Positions 26,190-36,335 of a stretch of DNA of 64,000 nt are shown piece after piece. How positions within the stretch are numbered: position 1 is the first letter of the stretch; every line of letters starts with the position of its first letter. The DNA is from Stakelama saccharophila (GTDB lineage: Bacteria; Pseudomonadota; Alphaproteobacteria; Sphingomonadales; Sphingomonadaceae). The notes under the pieces are model-generated. The model made no database searches, had not been told where the DNA came from, and saw only the letters and a list, made by a program, of their open reading frames with translations. The translations under genes were made by a program, and so were the position numbers. The DNA is taken from contig NZ_CP135076.1 in NCBI RefSeq assembly GCF_032229225.1, positions 2,399,001 through 2,463,000 on the forward strand, given 5' to 3'.

Positions 26190-28114
26190 TGACGGTGCAG
26201 GAATCGAGCTATCGCGTCGACGCCCTGATCGCCGAGGATATCGACGCATATCTGGCGCTGCATCAGAACAAGTCGCTGCTGCGCTTCATCACCTGCGGAT
26301 CGGTGGACGACGGCAAGTCCACGCTGATCGGCCGCCTGCTCTATGATTCGAAGATGATCTTCGAGGATCAGCTCGCAAGCCTGGAAGCCGATTCCAGGCG
26401 CGTCGGAACGCAGGGAGCGAACATCGATTTCGCGCTTCTGGTCGACGGGCTGGCGGCGGAACGCGAACAGGGCATCACGATCGACGTCGCCTACCGCTTC
26501 TTCGCCACGGAGAAGCGCAAGTTCATCGTCGCCGATACGCCGGGCCACGAACAATATACCCGCAACATGGTGACCGGCGCATCCACCGCCGATGCCGCGG
26601 TGATCCTGATCGACGCGCGCAAGGGCGTGCTGACCCAGACCCGGCGGCACAGCTATCTCGCCCATCTGCTGGGCATCCGCCATCTGATCCTGGCCGTGAA
26701 CAAGATGGACCTGGTCGCCTATGACCAGGGTGTGTTCGACGACATCGTCGCGGACTACCGCGCATTTGCGGACTCCATCGGCATCGGGGACTTCACCGCG
26801 ATTCCGATCTCCGGGCTGGCGGGCGACAATATCGCGGCGCCGTCGGACCATACCGACTGGTATGCCGGCCGGACGCTGATGGAAACACTGGAGACGCTGG
26901 AGGTCGCCACCGCGGTCGAGAGCGACCGCCCGTTCCGCATGCCGGTGCAATGGGTCAATCGCCCCGATCTGGACTTTCGCGGCTTTTCCGGCCTGATCGC
27001 CAGCGGCACGATCGCGCCTGGCGACGACGTGCGTATCCTGCCGTCGGGGCGCACGACCCGCGTCAAGCGGATCGTGACGATGGACGGCGACCTCGATCGC
27101 GCCGGCGCCGGTCAGTCGGTGACGATCACCCTGGCCGACGAGATCGACTGCAGCCGCGGCGATGTGATTGCGGCCGCCGATGACCCGCCCCAGGCCGCGG
27201 ACCAGTTCGAGGCGACGCTCGTCTGGATGGCGTCTGAGGAGTTGCTGCCAGGCCGCGGCTATTGGCTGAAGCTCGGCACACAGACCGTTTCCGCCACTGT
27301 GCAGCAGCCGAAATATGCGATCGACGTCAACACGCTGGCGGAGCTGTCGCAAAAGACGCTAGGCCTCAACGATATCGGCGTGGCCGAGGTCTATACGGAC
27401 CGCGACGTCGTCTTCGAACCCTATGACACCAACCGCGAGCTCGGCGGGTTCATCCTGATCGACAAGGTGACGAATGCCACCGTTGCGGCGGGCATGCTGC
27501 ATTTCGCCCTGCGGCGCAGCCAGAACGTGCACTGGCAGGCGCTGGAGGTCACGCGCGAGGCACATGCCGGTCAGAAGCATCAACGCGCGCGGGTGTTGTG
27601 GTTCACCGGGTTTTCGGGGTCGGGCAAATCGACCATCGCCAATATGGTGGAAAAGCGGCTCTTCGCGCTTGGCCGGCACAGCTTCCTGCTGGACGGCGAC
27701 AATATCCGCCATGGCCTCAACAAGGATCTGGGCTTCACCGAGCAGGACCGGATCGAGAATATCCGGCGCGTGGGCGAAGTGGCCAAGCTGATGACCGATG
27801 CGGGCCTGATCGTCCTGACGGCCTTCATTTCCCCCTTCCAGGCCGAGCGGCGCATGGTCCGCTCGATGCTGCCGGAGGGCGACTTCGTCGAAATCTTCGT
27901 CGACACGCCGCTGCAGGTCGCGGAAGCGCGCGACGTGAAGGGCCTGTACCGCAAGGCGCGCGCCGGCGAGCTAAAGAATTTCACCGGCATCGACAGCCCC
28001 TATGAGGCGCCGGAAACCCCCGAAATCCACATCGACACGACGAAGGAGTCGCCCGAGGACGCGGCCGAACGGATCGTGAAGGCCATTCTCGACGACTGGA
28101 GCCCGACCCTGTGA
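26189..28114 (+). CDS. cysNC: Bifunctional sulfate adenylyltransferase subunit 1 / adenylylsulfate kinase
   Basis: 641-residue fusion. The N-terminal CysN GTPase (about 1-430) has [27 protein letters not shown] and NKMDL. The C-terminal APS kinase (from about 465) has the P-loop [27 protein letters not shown], and [21 protein letters not shown]. Together with CysD it makes APS and then PAPS. The next gene overlaps its stop (GTGA). Confidence 0.96.
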   Translation: MTVQESSYRVDALIAEDIDAYLALHQNKSLLRFITCGSVDDGKSTLIGRLLYDSKMIFEDQLASLEADSRRVGTQGANIDFALLVDGLAAEREQGITIDVAYRFFATEKRKFIVADTPGHEQYTRNMVTGASTADAAVILIDARKGVLTQTRRHSYLAHLLGIRHLILAVNKMDLVAYDQGVFDDIVADYRAFADSIGIGDFTAIPISGLAGDNIAAPSDHTDWYAGRTLMETLETLEVATAVESDRPFRMPVQWVNRPDLDFRGFSGLIASGTIAPGDDVRILPSGRTTRVKRIVTMDGDLDRAGAGQSVTITLADEIDCSRGDVIAAADDPPQAADQFEATLVWMASEELLPGRGYWLKLGTQTVSATVQQPKYAIDVNTLAELSQKTLGLNDIGVAEVYTDRDVVFEPYDTNRELGGFILIDKVTNATVAAGMLHFALRRSQNVHWQALEVTREAHAGQKHQRARVLWFTGFSGSGKSTIANMVEKRLFALGRHSFLLDGDNIRHGLNKDLGFTEQDRIENIRRVGEVAKLMTDAGLIVLTAFISPFQAERRMVRSMLPEGDFVEIFVDTPLQVAEARDVKGLYRKARAGELKNFTGIDSPYEAPETPEIHIDTTKESPEDAAERIVKAILDDWSPTL

Positions 28115-28845
28115 CCGACCACGAACTGGCGATCGCCGTCGCCGAAGAAGCCGGCGCCCTGCTGCTCGCATTGCAGCGGTCGGGCCGGGCCGAGGGCCGC
28201 GAGCTGGGCGCGCTGGGCGACCGCGAAGCCAACCACGCGATCCTCGCGCGGCTTCGGGCCGAGCGGCCGGACGACTGCATCCTTTCCGAGGAATCGGCCG
28301 ATGACAAGGCACGCTGCGCACAGGAACGGGCCTGGATCGTCGATCCGCTCGACGGCACGCGCGAATTTTCGGAAGGACGCGACGATTGGGCCGTGCATAT
28401 CGGCCTGGCGGTGAACGGGATCGCGGAGATCGGCGCCGTCGCCCTTCCCGGATGCGACGCGGTCTATTCGAGTTCGGCCCCGCCCGCTCTGTCGCCCCCG
28501 CAATCGCCGCCGCGCATCGTCGTCAGCCGCTCCCGCCCGCCGCGCGAGGCCGAACTCGCCGCCGCGGCCACGGGCGGAACGCTGGTGCCGATGGGCTCCG
28601 CCGGGGCGAAGACCATGGCCGTCGTCCGCGGCGACGCGGAAGCCTATATCCATGCCGGCGGGCAGTATGAGTGGGACAGTTGCGCCCCCGTGGCGGTGGC
28701 GCGGGCCGCCGGCCTGCACGTATCGCGCATCGACGGATCGCCGCTCGTCTATAACTGCCTCGACGTGTCGCTGCCGGACCTGCTGGTATGCCGCCGCGAA
28801 TTCGCACAGCCGCTGCTGGAGGCCGTTCGGTCCCGTTCGGACTGA
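28111..28845 (+). CDS. cysQ: 3'(2'),5'-bisphosphate nucleotidase
   Basis: 244-residue inositol-monophosphatase-fold enzyme that removes a phosphate from PAP, the by-product of PAPS use. Metal motifs: ILSEES and the signature [16 protein letters not shown], then [23 protein letters not shown] start at 28111, overlapping cysNC by four bases. A PAP-recycling enzyme in the same transcript as a PAPS-making one. Confidence 0.93.
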   Translation: MTDHELAIAVAEEAGALLLALQRSGRAEGRELGALGDREANHAILARLRAERPDDCILSEESADDKARCAQERAWIVDPLDGTREFSEGRDDWAVHIGLAVNGIAEIGAVALPGCDAVYSSSAPPALSPPQSPPRIVVSRSRPPREAELAAAATGGTLVPMGSAGAKTMAVVRGDAEAYIHAGGQYEWDSCAPVAVARAAGLHVSRIDGSPLVYNCLDVSLPDLLVCRREFAQPLLEAVRSRSD

Positions 28846-28984
28846 ACGCCCTGCCGGCGCTCGCGTTTTTCGCATTGCCGGGTGCGGGCCTGCGCCGCTA
28901 ATCGCCTGTCGATCGGTCCATGTTCAGGCGGGACTCAGGCGCCGGATGCAGGGTGTCGGCCGATCGATTGAAGGAATTATAGCC

Positions 28985-29416
28985 GTGCATGAACTCGCTG
29001 CCCGCTACCACGCGATGATCGAGTGGATTTCCGGCGGGACGGAAGCCAATGATTCGCTGCTGCACGTCCATGCCGGGCTGGCGCTGATGCTGCTCGCGCG
29101 GATCATCACGCGGCGCTCGTTGGGGTCGTTCGTTCCGCTGCTCGTCGTGATCGTCGCCGAAGCGGGCAACGAGATCATGGACCGCATCCATGCCGGAAGC
29201 TGGCGCTGGACCGATACGAGCAGCGACATCGTCAACACGCTGTTCTGGCCGGCGGTGATTTGCCTCGGCATCCGCCTGCGGCCGCTGCTGCCGAAGCTGA
29301 TCGCACGCCACCCGCTTTCGCCGCGCCCGCAGGAGACTTCGCCCGAAATGGCGCATGTGCGGGAGCGATCGGACGACGCTGCTGCGGTTGAAGGAGCGCG
29401 CCCGCTCCGCCAATAG
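28985..29416 (+). CDS. Small membrane protein, function unknown
   Basis: 143-residue protein with two or three hydrophobic segments (LLHVHAGLALMLLARII, SFVPLLVVIVAEAGNEI, IVNTLFWPAVICLGIRL) and the polar sequence AGSWRWTDTSSD between them. It resembles VanZ-like or other small sphingomonad membrane proteins, but I cannot name it. GTG at 28985 has GAAGGA nine bases upstream; an ATG at 28946 is the alternative. It follows cysQ after 139 bases. Confidence 0.6.
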   Translation: MHELAARYHAMIEWISGGTEANDSLLHVHAGLALMLLARIITRRSLGSFVPLLVVIVAEAGNEIMDRIHAGSWRWTDTSSDIVNTLFWPAVICLGIRLRPLLPKLIARHPLSPRPQETSPEMAHVRERSDDAAAVEGARPLRQ

Positions 29417-29463
29417 GAAGCGGAACGCCGCGAACCGGACGGCGCGAGGGAAGGACGAGGAAC

Positions 29464-30339
29464 ATGCCCGCAACGCCGATGACCGCCCGATCGCTCTTGT
29501 TCGCGCCGGGCGATTCGGAACGCAAGCTGGCCAAGGCCGGCGCAAGCGGCGCCGATCTGGTGCTGTGCGACCTGGAGGATGCGGTGGCACCCGCCAGCAA
29601 ACAGGCCGCGCGGGACCTCGTCGCCGACCACCTGCGCGCCGGCGACCGCGTGCAGCCGCAATGGGTGCGGATCAATCCGCTCGACACCGACTATGCGCTG
29701 GCCGATCTGGCGGCGATCGTTCCGGCGGCGCCCGACGGCATCATGCTGCCCAAGGCGATGCGCGCCGACGCCGACCGGCTGCACCACTATCTGACCGCGC
29801 TGGAAGCCGCTGCCGGTCTGGAAATCGGGCGGATCGCGACGATTGTGGTGGCGACCGAGACCGCGCCGGCGCTGTTCGGGCTGGGCGAGTATGCCGGCTG
29901 CCCGCGGTTGTCGGCGCTGACCTGGGGCGCAGAGGATAGCGCAACTGCCCTGGGCGCGACGGGCAACCGCGAGCCGAACGGCGAGTATGCCTTTCCCTAT
30001 CACCTGTTCCGCTCGCTCTGCCTTGCCGGGGCGGCGGCGGCGGGCGTGACACCGATCGAGACGATCCACGGCGATTTTCGCGATCTGGACGATCTGCGCA
30101 GGGTTGCCGAGCGCGCCCGACGCGACGGCTTTCGCGGCATGATGGCGATCCATCCGGCGCAGGTGCCGGTCATCAACGCGGCATTCTCGCCCGCGCCGGC
30201 GGAGGTCGAACGGGCCGAGCGCATCGTCGCGGCGTTCGCGGCCAATCCCGGCGCCGGCACGATCGGGCTAGACGGCGAGATGCTGGACATGCCGCACCTG
30301 AAGCGCGCCCGCGCGGTGCTGGCGATGCGGCGGGACTGA
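29464..30339 (+). CDS. HpcH/HpaI aldolase/citrate lyase-family CoA ester lyase
   Basis: 291-residue CitE-like protein: RSLLFAPGDSERKLAKA, the metal-binding CDLEDAVAPASK, WVRINPLDT, and IVVATETAPALFGL. The end has MMAIHPAQVPVINAAF. Members cleave or form citramalyl-, malyl- or related CoA esters. No CitD or CitF is adjacent, so it is a stand-alone CitE-type enzyme, with the exact substrate unknown. Good ribosome site GGACGAGGAAC. It converges with glmS. Confidence 0.82.
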   Translation: MPATPMTARSLLFAPGDSERKLAKAGASGADLVLCDLEDAVAPASKQAARDLVADHLRAGDRVQPQWVRINPLDTDYALADLAAIVPAAPDGIMLPKAMRADADRLHHYLTALEAAAGLEIGRIATIVVATETAPALFGLGEYAGCPRLSALTWGAEDSATALGATGNREPNGEYAFPYHLFRSLCLAGAAAAGVTPIETIHGDFRDLDDLRRVAERARRDGFRGMMAIHPAQVPVINAAFSPAPAEVERAERIVAAFAANPGAGTIGLDGEMLDMPHLKRARAVLAMRRD

Positions 30340-30373
30340 CCGGCGGCCGGCTCGCCCCGATGACGGAGCCGGA

Positions 30374-32197
30374 TTACTCGACCGTGACGCTCTTCGCCAG
30401 GTTGCGCGGCTGATCGACGTCGGTGCCCTTTGCCACCGCCACATGGTAAGCGAGGAGTTGCACCGGCACCGCATAGACCAGCGGAGAGATCAGCGGGTGC
30501 ACCTTGGGCATCTCGATCGTCGCCATGGCGTCCTCACCGGCCTGGCGGATGCCCTCGGCGTCGGAGATCAGCACCACCTGCGCCCCGCGGGCCTGTGCTT
30601 CCTGCATATTCGACACGGTCTTTTCAAACCGCGGACCGGACGGCGCGAGCACGATCAGCGGCACATGTTCGTCGATCAGCGCGATGGGCCCGTGCTTCAT
30701 CTCGCCGGACGCATAGCCTTCCGCGTGGATATAGCTGATTTCCTTGAGCTTGAGCGCACCTTCCAGCGCGAGGGGGAAATCCGACCCGCGGCCGAGATAG
30801 AGCACGTCGCGCGCGGCGGCGATGGTATGCGCCATCGCCTCGATCTCCGCATCGTGCGACAGCGCCTCGTTGAGCGCGGCGGGCGTTTCGACCAGATGAT
30901 GGACGATCTCCGCCTCCTCGGCCGGGCTCAGCTTGCCCTTGGCGCGGGCGAGATTGACCGCAAGCGCCGCCATCACCGCGAGCTGGCAGGTAAACGCCTT
31001 GGTCGAGGCCACGCCGATTTCCGGGCCGGCATGGGTGGGCAGCAGCAGGTCCACCTCGCGCGCCATCGAACTGGTCGGCACGTTGATGATGCCCGCCGTG
31101 GTGATTCCGGCCTCTTTCATGTGCCGTAGCGCCGCCAGCGTGTCGGCGGTCTCGCCCGATTGCGACACGACGACACCCAGCGTGCCGGGCAGCAGCACCG
31201 GATCGCGGTAGCGGAATTCCGAGGCGACATCGACCTCGACCGGCAGGCGCGCGAACTGCTCGATCCAGTATTTGCCGATCATGCCGACATAGCTCGCCGT
31301 GCCGCAGGCGATGATCGCCACCCGCTCGATTCCCGCCAGATCGAAATCCATGTCGGGCAGCGAAACCTGCTCCTCCAGCGAGCGGACATAGGATTTCAGC
31401 GTCTGCGCCACGACGACCGGCTGCTCGTAGATTTCCTTGAGCATGAAGTGGCGGTGATTGCCCTTGTCGATCAGCGCACCGGTGATGCCCGAAATGGTGA
31501 CCGGCCGCTCGACGGGATTGTTGTCGCGATCGTAGATCTGCGTGCCTTCGCGCGTGAGGACGGCCCGGTCGCCCTCTTCCAGATAGGCGATCTTCTGCGT
31601 CAGCGGGGCCAGCGCGAGCGCATCCGATCCGAGATAGCTTTCCCGGTCTCCGTGCCCGACGACAAGCGGCGAGCCGAGCCGCGCACCGATCAGCAGGTCG
31701 GGATGATCGGAAAATAGGATGGCGAGCGCGAACGCGCCGTGGAGCTGCGGCAGGACCGCCGCCACGGCGTCCTGCGGGCTATGGCCGCGATCGAGTTCGC
31801 GGTCGATCAGATGTGCGACGACCTCGGTATCGGTCTGGCTCTTGAACGTCCGCCCGTCGGCCACGAGCGCGTCGCGCAACGCCTTGAAATTCTCGATGAT
31901 GCCGTTGTGCACGACCGTCACGCGCCCCGCCTGGTGCGGATGGGCGTTGTCCTCGGTCGGCGCGCCGTGCGTGGCCCAGCGGGTATGGGCGATGCCGACA
32001 TTGCCGGGCAGCGGATTCTCCGCCAGCCGCTTGCCGAGATTGACGAGCTTGCCCTCCGCCCGGCGGCGGTCGACCTGCCCTTCATGGATGGTGGCGATCC
32101 CGGCCGAATCGTAGCCGCGATATTCCAGCCGCTTCAGTCCGTCGAAGAGGCGGTCCGCGACATCTTCCGTCCCCAGAATTCCGACAATTCCGCACAT
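30374..32197 (-). CDS. glmS: Glutamine-fructose-6-phosphate aminotransferase (isomerising)
   Basis: 607 residues; makes glucosamine 6-phosphate from fructose 6-phosphate and glutamine. The N-terminal Ntn glutaminase begins MCGIVGILG with the catalytic Cys2 (Cys1 after Met removal) and LEYRGYDSAGIA. Two SIS sugar-isomerase domains follow, with ACGTASYVG, SQSGETADTLAAL and SGEMKHGPIALIDE; the end is DQPRNLAKSVTVE as in the family. It follows glmU by seven bases in one operon. Confidence 0.97.
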   Translation of the reverse strand: MCGIVGILGTEDVADRLFDGLKRLEYRGYDSAGIATIHEGQVDRRRAEGKLVNLGKRLAENPLPGNVGIAHTRWATHGAPTEDNAHPHQAGRVTVVHNGIIENFKALRDALVADGRTFKSQTDTEVVAHLIDRELDRGHSPQDAVAAVLPQLHGAFALAILFSDHPDLLIGARLGSPLVVGHGDRESYLGSDALALAPLTQKIAYLEEGDRAVLTREGTQIYDRDNNPVERPVTISGITGALIDKGNHRHFMLKEIYEQPVVVAQTLKSYVRSLEEQVSLPDMDFDLAGIERVAIIACGTASYVGMIGKYWIEQFARLPVEVDVASEFRYRDPVLLPGTLGVVVSQSGETADTLAALRHMKEAGITTAGIINVPTSSMAREVDLLLPTHAGPEIGVASTKAFTCQLAVMAALAVNLARAKGKLSPAEEAEIVHHLVETPAALNEALSHDAEIEAMAHTIAAARDVLYLGRGSDFPLALEGALKLKEISYIHAEGYASGEMKHGPIALIDEHVPLIVLAPSGPRFEKTVSNMQEAQARGAQVVLISDAEGIRQAGEDAMATIEMPKVHPLISPLVYAVPVQLLAYHVAVAKGTDVDQPRNLAKSVTVE

Positions 32198-32204
32198 GCT
32201 GTAA

Positions 32205-33569
32205 TCAACCCTTCTTCGCGGCCTTGCGCTCGGCCATCCTTGCCCTGAACCGCTTCGCCCAGCCCGGTTTCGTCTCCTGCGCCCCGCGCGCCAACGTGAG
32301 CGCATCGGCTTCCACATCGCGCGTCACGACCGAGCCGGCAGCGACGATCGCGCCGGCGCCGATCGCCACCGGGGCGACGAGCGCGCTGTTGGAGCCGATG
32401 AACGCGTCCGCGCCGATCTCGGTGCGGTATTTCAGGAAGCCGTCATAATTGCAGGTGATGGTGCCGGCGCCGATATTCGCGCCGGCGCCTACGGTCGCAT
32501 CGCCCAGATAGGTGAGGTGACTGGCCTTGGCCCCCTCGCCCAGCCGCGCCTTCTTCACCTCGACGAAATTGCCGACCTTTGCCCGCCGCGCCAGTTCCGC
32601 GCCGGGGCGCAGCCTGGCGTACGGGCCGACTTCCGCCTGTTCGCCGATGGTCGCACCCTCGATATGGCTGAAGGCGCGGATCACGGCGCCGTCGCCCACC
32701 GCCACGCCGGACCCGAACACGACGTTCGGCTCGATCGTCACGTCGCGCCCGAGCGCGGTGTCGTGTGCGAACCAGACGGTTTCGGGTGCGACGAGGGTAA
32801 CGCCGTCGGCCATGACCTGCGCGCGCCGGCGCTGTTGCCAGTCGGCCTCGACCGCGGCCAGCTCTGCGCGGCTGTTGACGCCGGCGACTTCCTGCGCGTC
32901 CGTCTCTATCACCGCCGAGGCCCTGCCCTCGCCGGCCGCGAGCATCACGATGTCGGGAAGGTAATATTCCCCCGCCGCATTGTCGTTGCCGACGCGGGCG
33001 AGCAGCGCGAACAGATCGCGCGCGCGCGCCGCCATCAGACCCGAATTGCACAGCGTTTCCGCCCGCTCCTCGGGCGTCGCGTCCTTGAACTCTACCATGC
33101 GCGCGATCCGGTCGGTCCCCGGCTCCACGATCACGCGGCCGTACGCGGCGGGATCGGCCGGGCGAAAGCCGAGCACCACGGCAGCCGGCGCATCATCGTC
33201 GTGCAGGCGGTCGATCATGCGTCGCATCGTTTCCGGGCTTACCAGCGGAACGTCGCCGTACAGGATCAATACGTCGCCGTCGAAATCGCCCAGCGCTTCC
33301 TCTGCCTGCGCCACGGCGTGACCGGTGCCGAGCTGTTCCGCCTGGTGCGCGACGGCGATGTCGAGCGGCGCCACCGCCGCTTCCACCTGTTCGCGCGCGG
33401 CGCCGACCACGACGACCGTGCGCGCGGGCGACAGATCCGACACGCTGTCGACCAGATGCAGCAGCATCGGCCGGCCGGCGACCGGATGCAGCACCTTGTG
33501 CACATCGGACTTCATCCGGGTCCCCTTGCCCGCGGCAAGGATGACGGCGGCGATGGGTAAAGCATTCAT
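32205..33569 (-). CDS. glmU: Bifunctional glucosamine-1-phosphate acetyltransferase / N-acetylglucosamine-1-phosphate uridylyltransferase
   Basis: 454 residues. The N-terminal uridylyltransferase has VILAAGKGTRMKSD, HKVLHPVAGRPML and YGDVPLV. The C-terminal left-handed beta-helix acetyltransferase has hexapeptide repeats, the catalytic-loop NFVEVKKARLG, HLTYLGDATVG and TITCNYDG. It makes UDP-GlcNAc for peptidoglycan, lipid A and WecB. The start is the ATG at 33569; an in-frame GTG at 33587 is possible. Divergent from gph. Confidence 0.96.
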   Translation of the reverse strand: MNALPIAAVILAAGKGTRMKSDVHKVLHPVAGRPMLLHLVDSVSDLSPARTVVVVGAAREQVEAAVAPLDIAVAHQAEQLGTGHAVAQAEEALGDFDGDVLILYGDVPLVSPETMRRMIDRLHDDDAPAAVVLGFRPADPAAYGRVIVEPGTDRIARMVEFKDATPEERAETLCNSGLMAARARDLFALLARVGNDNAAGEYYLPDIVMLAAGEGRASAVIETDAQEVAGVNSRAELAAVEADWQQRRRAQVMADGVTLVAPETVWFAHDTALGRDVTIEPNVVFGSGVAVGDGAVIRAFSHIEGATIGEQAEVGPYARLRPGAELARRAKVGNFVEVKKARLGEGAKASHLTYLGDATVGAGANIGAGTITCNYDGFLKYRTEIGADAFIGSNSALVAPVAIGAGAIVAAGSVVTRDVEADALTLARGAQETKPGWAKRFRARMAERKAAKKG

Positions 33570-33631
33570 ATCGCGTCCCACTGCCACGATTGCCTTGCCA
33601 ATGCCATAGGCCGACTGGCAAGCGCACTTCC

Positions 33632-34300
33632 ATGCAGCCCATCGCCTATGACATCATCGGTTTCGACCTCGACGGCACGCTGGTCGACACCAGCGAAGAC
33701 ATCATGGCCGCGGTCAATCATGCCCTTGCCGACATCGGCCGCGGGCCGCTGGATCGCGCGACCGTGGAACACCTGATCGGCGGCGGAACGGTCAGGATGC
33801 TGACCCGCGCGGCTCAGCGCGGCGGTTCGCTTGACGATGTCGATATCGACGCCCTCCACGAACGCTTCCGCGACTATTACAAGGCGCATATTGCGGTCCA
33901 CAGCCACCCCTATCCCGGCGTTGCCGAAACCCTGGATGCCCTGCGCGACGTCGGCCTGACGCTTGGCGTGGCCACCAACAAGGGCGAGGCGATGGCCGAC
34001 CGGCTGCTTTCCGCGATCGGGCTGCGCGACCGGTTCGCCTGTCTGATCGGCGGCGACACGCTGGCGCACGGCAAGCCGCACCCGGCGATGCTGGAAGAAC
34101 TGACCCGGCGCTGCGGCGGCGGGCGCACGGCTTATGTCGGCGATTCGGAATATGACGTGCAGGCGGCGCGCAACGCCGGCGTGCCCGTCGTGGTGATGAG
34201 CTTCGGCTATGCCAACCTGCCCGCGCTCGATCTCGGCGCCGACGCCGTCCTCGACCGGTTCGACGAACTGCCGGGCAGGCTGGCGCGGCTGGGCGGCTAG
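33632..34300 (+). CDS. gph: Phosphoglycolate phosphatase-like HAD hydrolase
   Basis: 222-residue HAD phosphatase: motif I FDLDGTLVDTSED, motif II in GVATNKGE, lysine in GKPHPAML and motif IV YVGDSEYDVQAA. The sequence is close to Gph. It removes 2-phosphoglycolate, formed during DNA repair. The start is ATG 33632; upstream in-frame codons have no ribosome site. It shares a 62-base divergent region with glmU. Confidence 0.87.
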   Translation: MQPIAYDIIGFDLDGTLVDTSEDIMAAVNHALADIGRGPLDRATVEHLIGGGTVRMLTRAAQRGGSLDDVDIDALHERFRDYYKAHIAVHSHPYPGVAETLDALRDVGLTLGVATNKGEAMADRLLSAIGLRDRFACLIGGDTLAHGKPHPAMLEELTRRCGGGRTAYVGDSEYDVQAARNAGVPVVVMSFGYANLPALDLGADAVLDRFDELPGRLARLGG

Positions 34301-34348
34301 GCCGGACGCCCCGAAATCGCCTCCGACGCCCCAATCAAGGCGACGGTT

Positions 34349-34385
34349 CCTCCCCTGAAAGGGGAGGTGGCAGTCCGAAGGACTG
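34349..34385. repeat. Paired-hairpin intergenic repeat
   Basis: Two consecutive hairpins: CCTCCCC-TGAAA-GGGGAGG (34349-34367) and CAGTCC-GAA-GGACTG (34371-34385), followed by ACGGAGAGG. It lies between the converging gph and nucleotidyltransferase genes. The same CCTCCCC/GGGGAGG module recurs at both ends of the element at 61963-62083. Related repeats are common in alphaproteobacteria. Confidence 0.75.
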
Positions 34386-34467
34386 ACGGAGAGGTTTCCC
34401 CGTCGGCCGTAATACCCACCACTGCACGATGCGCGGTCCCCGCCCCCTTCGGAGCAGGAACTGCTTG

Positions 34468-35475
34468 TCATGCGACCGGGCGATGTCCCTTGCGCCATTT
34501 GGTCCACAGATGGCGCGCAAGCATGCCCGGCGGCATCCGCAGCAGGTGCGAACGCATGTAGAACCCCTCCTCCAGCAGCCGATTCGTCGCGCGACCCCAA
34601 CCATCACGCGACGACAATCTGCGCCGGAACAGCCAATCGGCCGGACGAAGGTGTCGCCACCCGTCGGGCACGTCGGTGCCATAGAGGTGGTGCGATAGAC
34701 GCACGGCGCGCAGCACCGGTTCGCGAAGCCCGTGCCGTTCCGCCCGCGCGGCGAGGCCGTCCGTACCCAGATCCCCGATCAGGCAGTGGATATCCCACAG
34801 GTTGCGCAACCCGCCGGCCAGATCGCCGTCGGCGAACAGATGGGCGGCCGCATGGCAGATCATGTCCGATCCACCGAGCACGCGCAGTCCGCCATCCAGC
34901 ACTTCGCTGTCCGCGATCAGCGCCTCGGCGTCGGGCGTAACCCGCGCGGTAAGCGGCAGGATCGTGTGGTGGACGTCGATCATCGCATCGCGGTCGCGGT
35001 GGATGAGCGGCGGCAGTTCGTGCATCCAGCGCCGGTAATAGGCGTCGTCATACGGATCCGGCTTCACCCATTCCCAGCCCGCCGCCAGCAGCGCGCGCTC
35101 GACCTCTCCGATCCGCGCTTTCGGCACCAGGATGTCGCAATCGCCGATCGCGCGGCCCCGGCCTGCGGCCAGGCCCGCGGCGGCATAGGCCGTGCCCTTC
35201 AACAGGATGACGGGTACGCCCAGCGGGGCCAGGGCGCGACGCGTCGCCTCCGCCTCCCACAAAGCCGTGCGGCGCCCCTCGCGGGCGGAAAAGCGCGCAT
35301 CGGCGAGGATCCGTTCCGCTGCGTCCGGCAGGCGCAGTCCGGCGCAGCGCTCCGCCAGCGTGCCGATCAGCCGTTCCGCCCGCGCCGCGGCGATCAGCGC
35401 GTTCCAGCCGGAAGCATCGAGCGCGGTGACGCACGCCGGATCGCGCAGCGCCGCGATCAGCAGATGCGCGCTCAC
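34468..35475 (-). CDS. Nucleotidyltransferase-family protein of the HPr-kinase-like cluster
   Basis: 335 residues, last gene of the four-gene cluster. It carries the LKG motif (residues about 92-94) and GDCDILVPK (about 111-119), the two-acid metal site of the uncharacterised NTP_transf_5 group, followed by His-containing IDVHHTI. It would transfer a nucleotidyl group to an unknown acceptor. GTG start at 35475 overlaps the kinase stop (GTGA), so it is coupled. The longer frame to 36408 is antisense-free read-through within the kinase gene in another frame and is not used. Similar enzymes occur in some lasso-peptide clusters. Confidence 0.8.
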   Translation of the reverse strand: MSAHLLIAALRDPACVTALDASGWNALIAAARAERLIGTLAERCAGLRLPDAAERILADARFSAREGRRTALWEAEATRRALAPLGVPVILLKGTAYAAAGLAAGRGRAIGDCDILVPKARIGEVERALLAAGWEWVKPDPYDDAYYRRWMHELPPLIHRDRDAMIDVHHTILPLTARVTPDAEALIADSEVLDGGLRVLGGSDMICHAAAHLFADGDLAGGLRNLWDIHCLIGDLGTDGLAARAERHGLREPVLRAVRLSHHLYGTDVPDGWRHLRPADWLFRRRLSSRDGWGRATNRLLEEGFYMRSHLLRMPPGMLARHLWTKWRKGHRPVA

Positions 35476-36335
35476 GCCGCCGCCTCCCACGCCGCCTCGA
35501 CCAGCGCGAGCGCGCTTTCGGCATCGGGATAGTCGATCGCGCGCGCCGGAACCTCCGTCACCAGCCGGGTGAGCGTCTCGAAACCGGGCTCGCCGAGCGC
35601 GGTGTAGTTCGTCGACGCCTGGGTCAGCCGGACGAACGTCTCGCTGGGCGGGACGGCGCGCATGTCCCGGCGATGCCCGAAGGCGGGAAAGAGGATCACC
35701 GCCGGGCGGGCGGGCTCCGCCATGCGCGCGATGGCCTGCGCATCGGGAACCAGATGGCGGATATCGCCCTTCGGCGTATCCGGCAGGGCCGGGCCGAATC
35801 GGCCGCCAGGCATCGCGGCGCGCACCACCGCTACGCTTTCGTTCTTCAGGCTGATGAGACGCGGAAAGGCGTGGACGAGGCCGGTTTCGGGATCGAGCAG
35901 CGCGAACTCGTCGCCCATCAGCCGCCAGCCGCGCGCCATCAGCAGCGCGGCGAGCGTCGATTTGCCCGCACCGGACAGGCCGGTCATCACCAGCGCGCGG
36001 CCGTCGCGCTCCACCGCCGATGCGTGGAGGAGAAGATAGCGCCGCTGCGCCAGCGCCATTTGCAGGTTCATGCCCATTTCCGCCGCGAGCAGGCCGAGCC
36101 GCAGCGGCAGCGGCGCGGCATCGGGGATGACATAGTCTCCGCCGATCGTCACCGCCGGCCGGATCACCCGCCGCCACGGCCGCGCGGCATGCAGGCGCAC
36201 GGTGAAATCGGGAATGCCGTCCGCAGGCGCGGGATAATCGCGGTAGAGCGATTCGAGCTGCGCGACGGGCGCGCGCCAGTCGGACCCGACCCGGAACCCG
36301 ACGGGACCGATGCGGACCGCGAAAACGTGCCTCAC
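35472..36335 (-). CDS. HPr-kinase-related kinase (HprK-related kinase A type)
   Basis: 287 residues, related to the C-terminal kinase domain of HPr kinase/phosphorylase. It has HASAVERDGRALVMTG leading to the Walker A loop GLSGAGKST (residues 119-127) and LMGDEFALLD after it. It lacks the N-terminal HPrK regulatory half, and no HPr gene is nearby. Family members sit beside PqqD-like proteins, and in some lasso-peptide clusters HprK-like kinases phosphorylate the peptide. A peptide or protein substrate is inferred. It overlaps both neighbours (ATGA/GTGA). Confidence 0.85.
   Translation of the reverse strand: MRHVFAVRIGPVGFRVGSDWRAPVAQLESLYRDYPAPADGIPDFTVRLHAARPWRRVIRPAVTIGGDYVIPDAAPLPLRLGLLAAEMGMNLQMALAQRRYLLLHASAVERDGRALVMTGLSGAGKSTLAALLMARGWRLMGDEFALLDPETGLVHAFPRLISLKNESVAVVRAAMPGGRFGPALPDTPKGDIRHLVPDAQAIARMAEPARPAVILFPAFGHRRDMRAVPPSETFVRLTQASTNYTALGEPGFETLTRLVTEVPARAIDYPDAESALALVEAAWEAAA

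Noticed and set aside
26033..27352. A 439-codon antisense frame over cysNC
   Set aside because: Same reason: complementary to a certain gene, with no ribosome site or recognisable motif.
29464..30339. The CitE-like gene as part of a citrate lyase
   Set aside because: The acyl-carrier (CitD) and CitF subunits are absent on both sides, so only the general CoA-ester lyase assignment is kept.
30345..30372. Hairpin CCGGCTC/GAGCCGG between citE-like and glmS as a terminator
   Set aside because: The stem is short, the loop long and neither side has a T-run.
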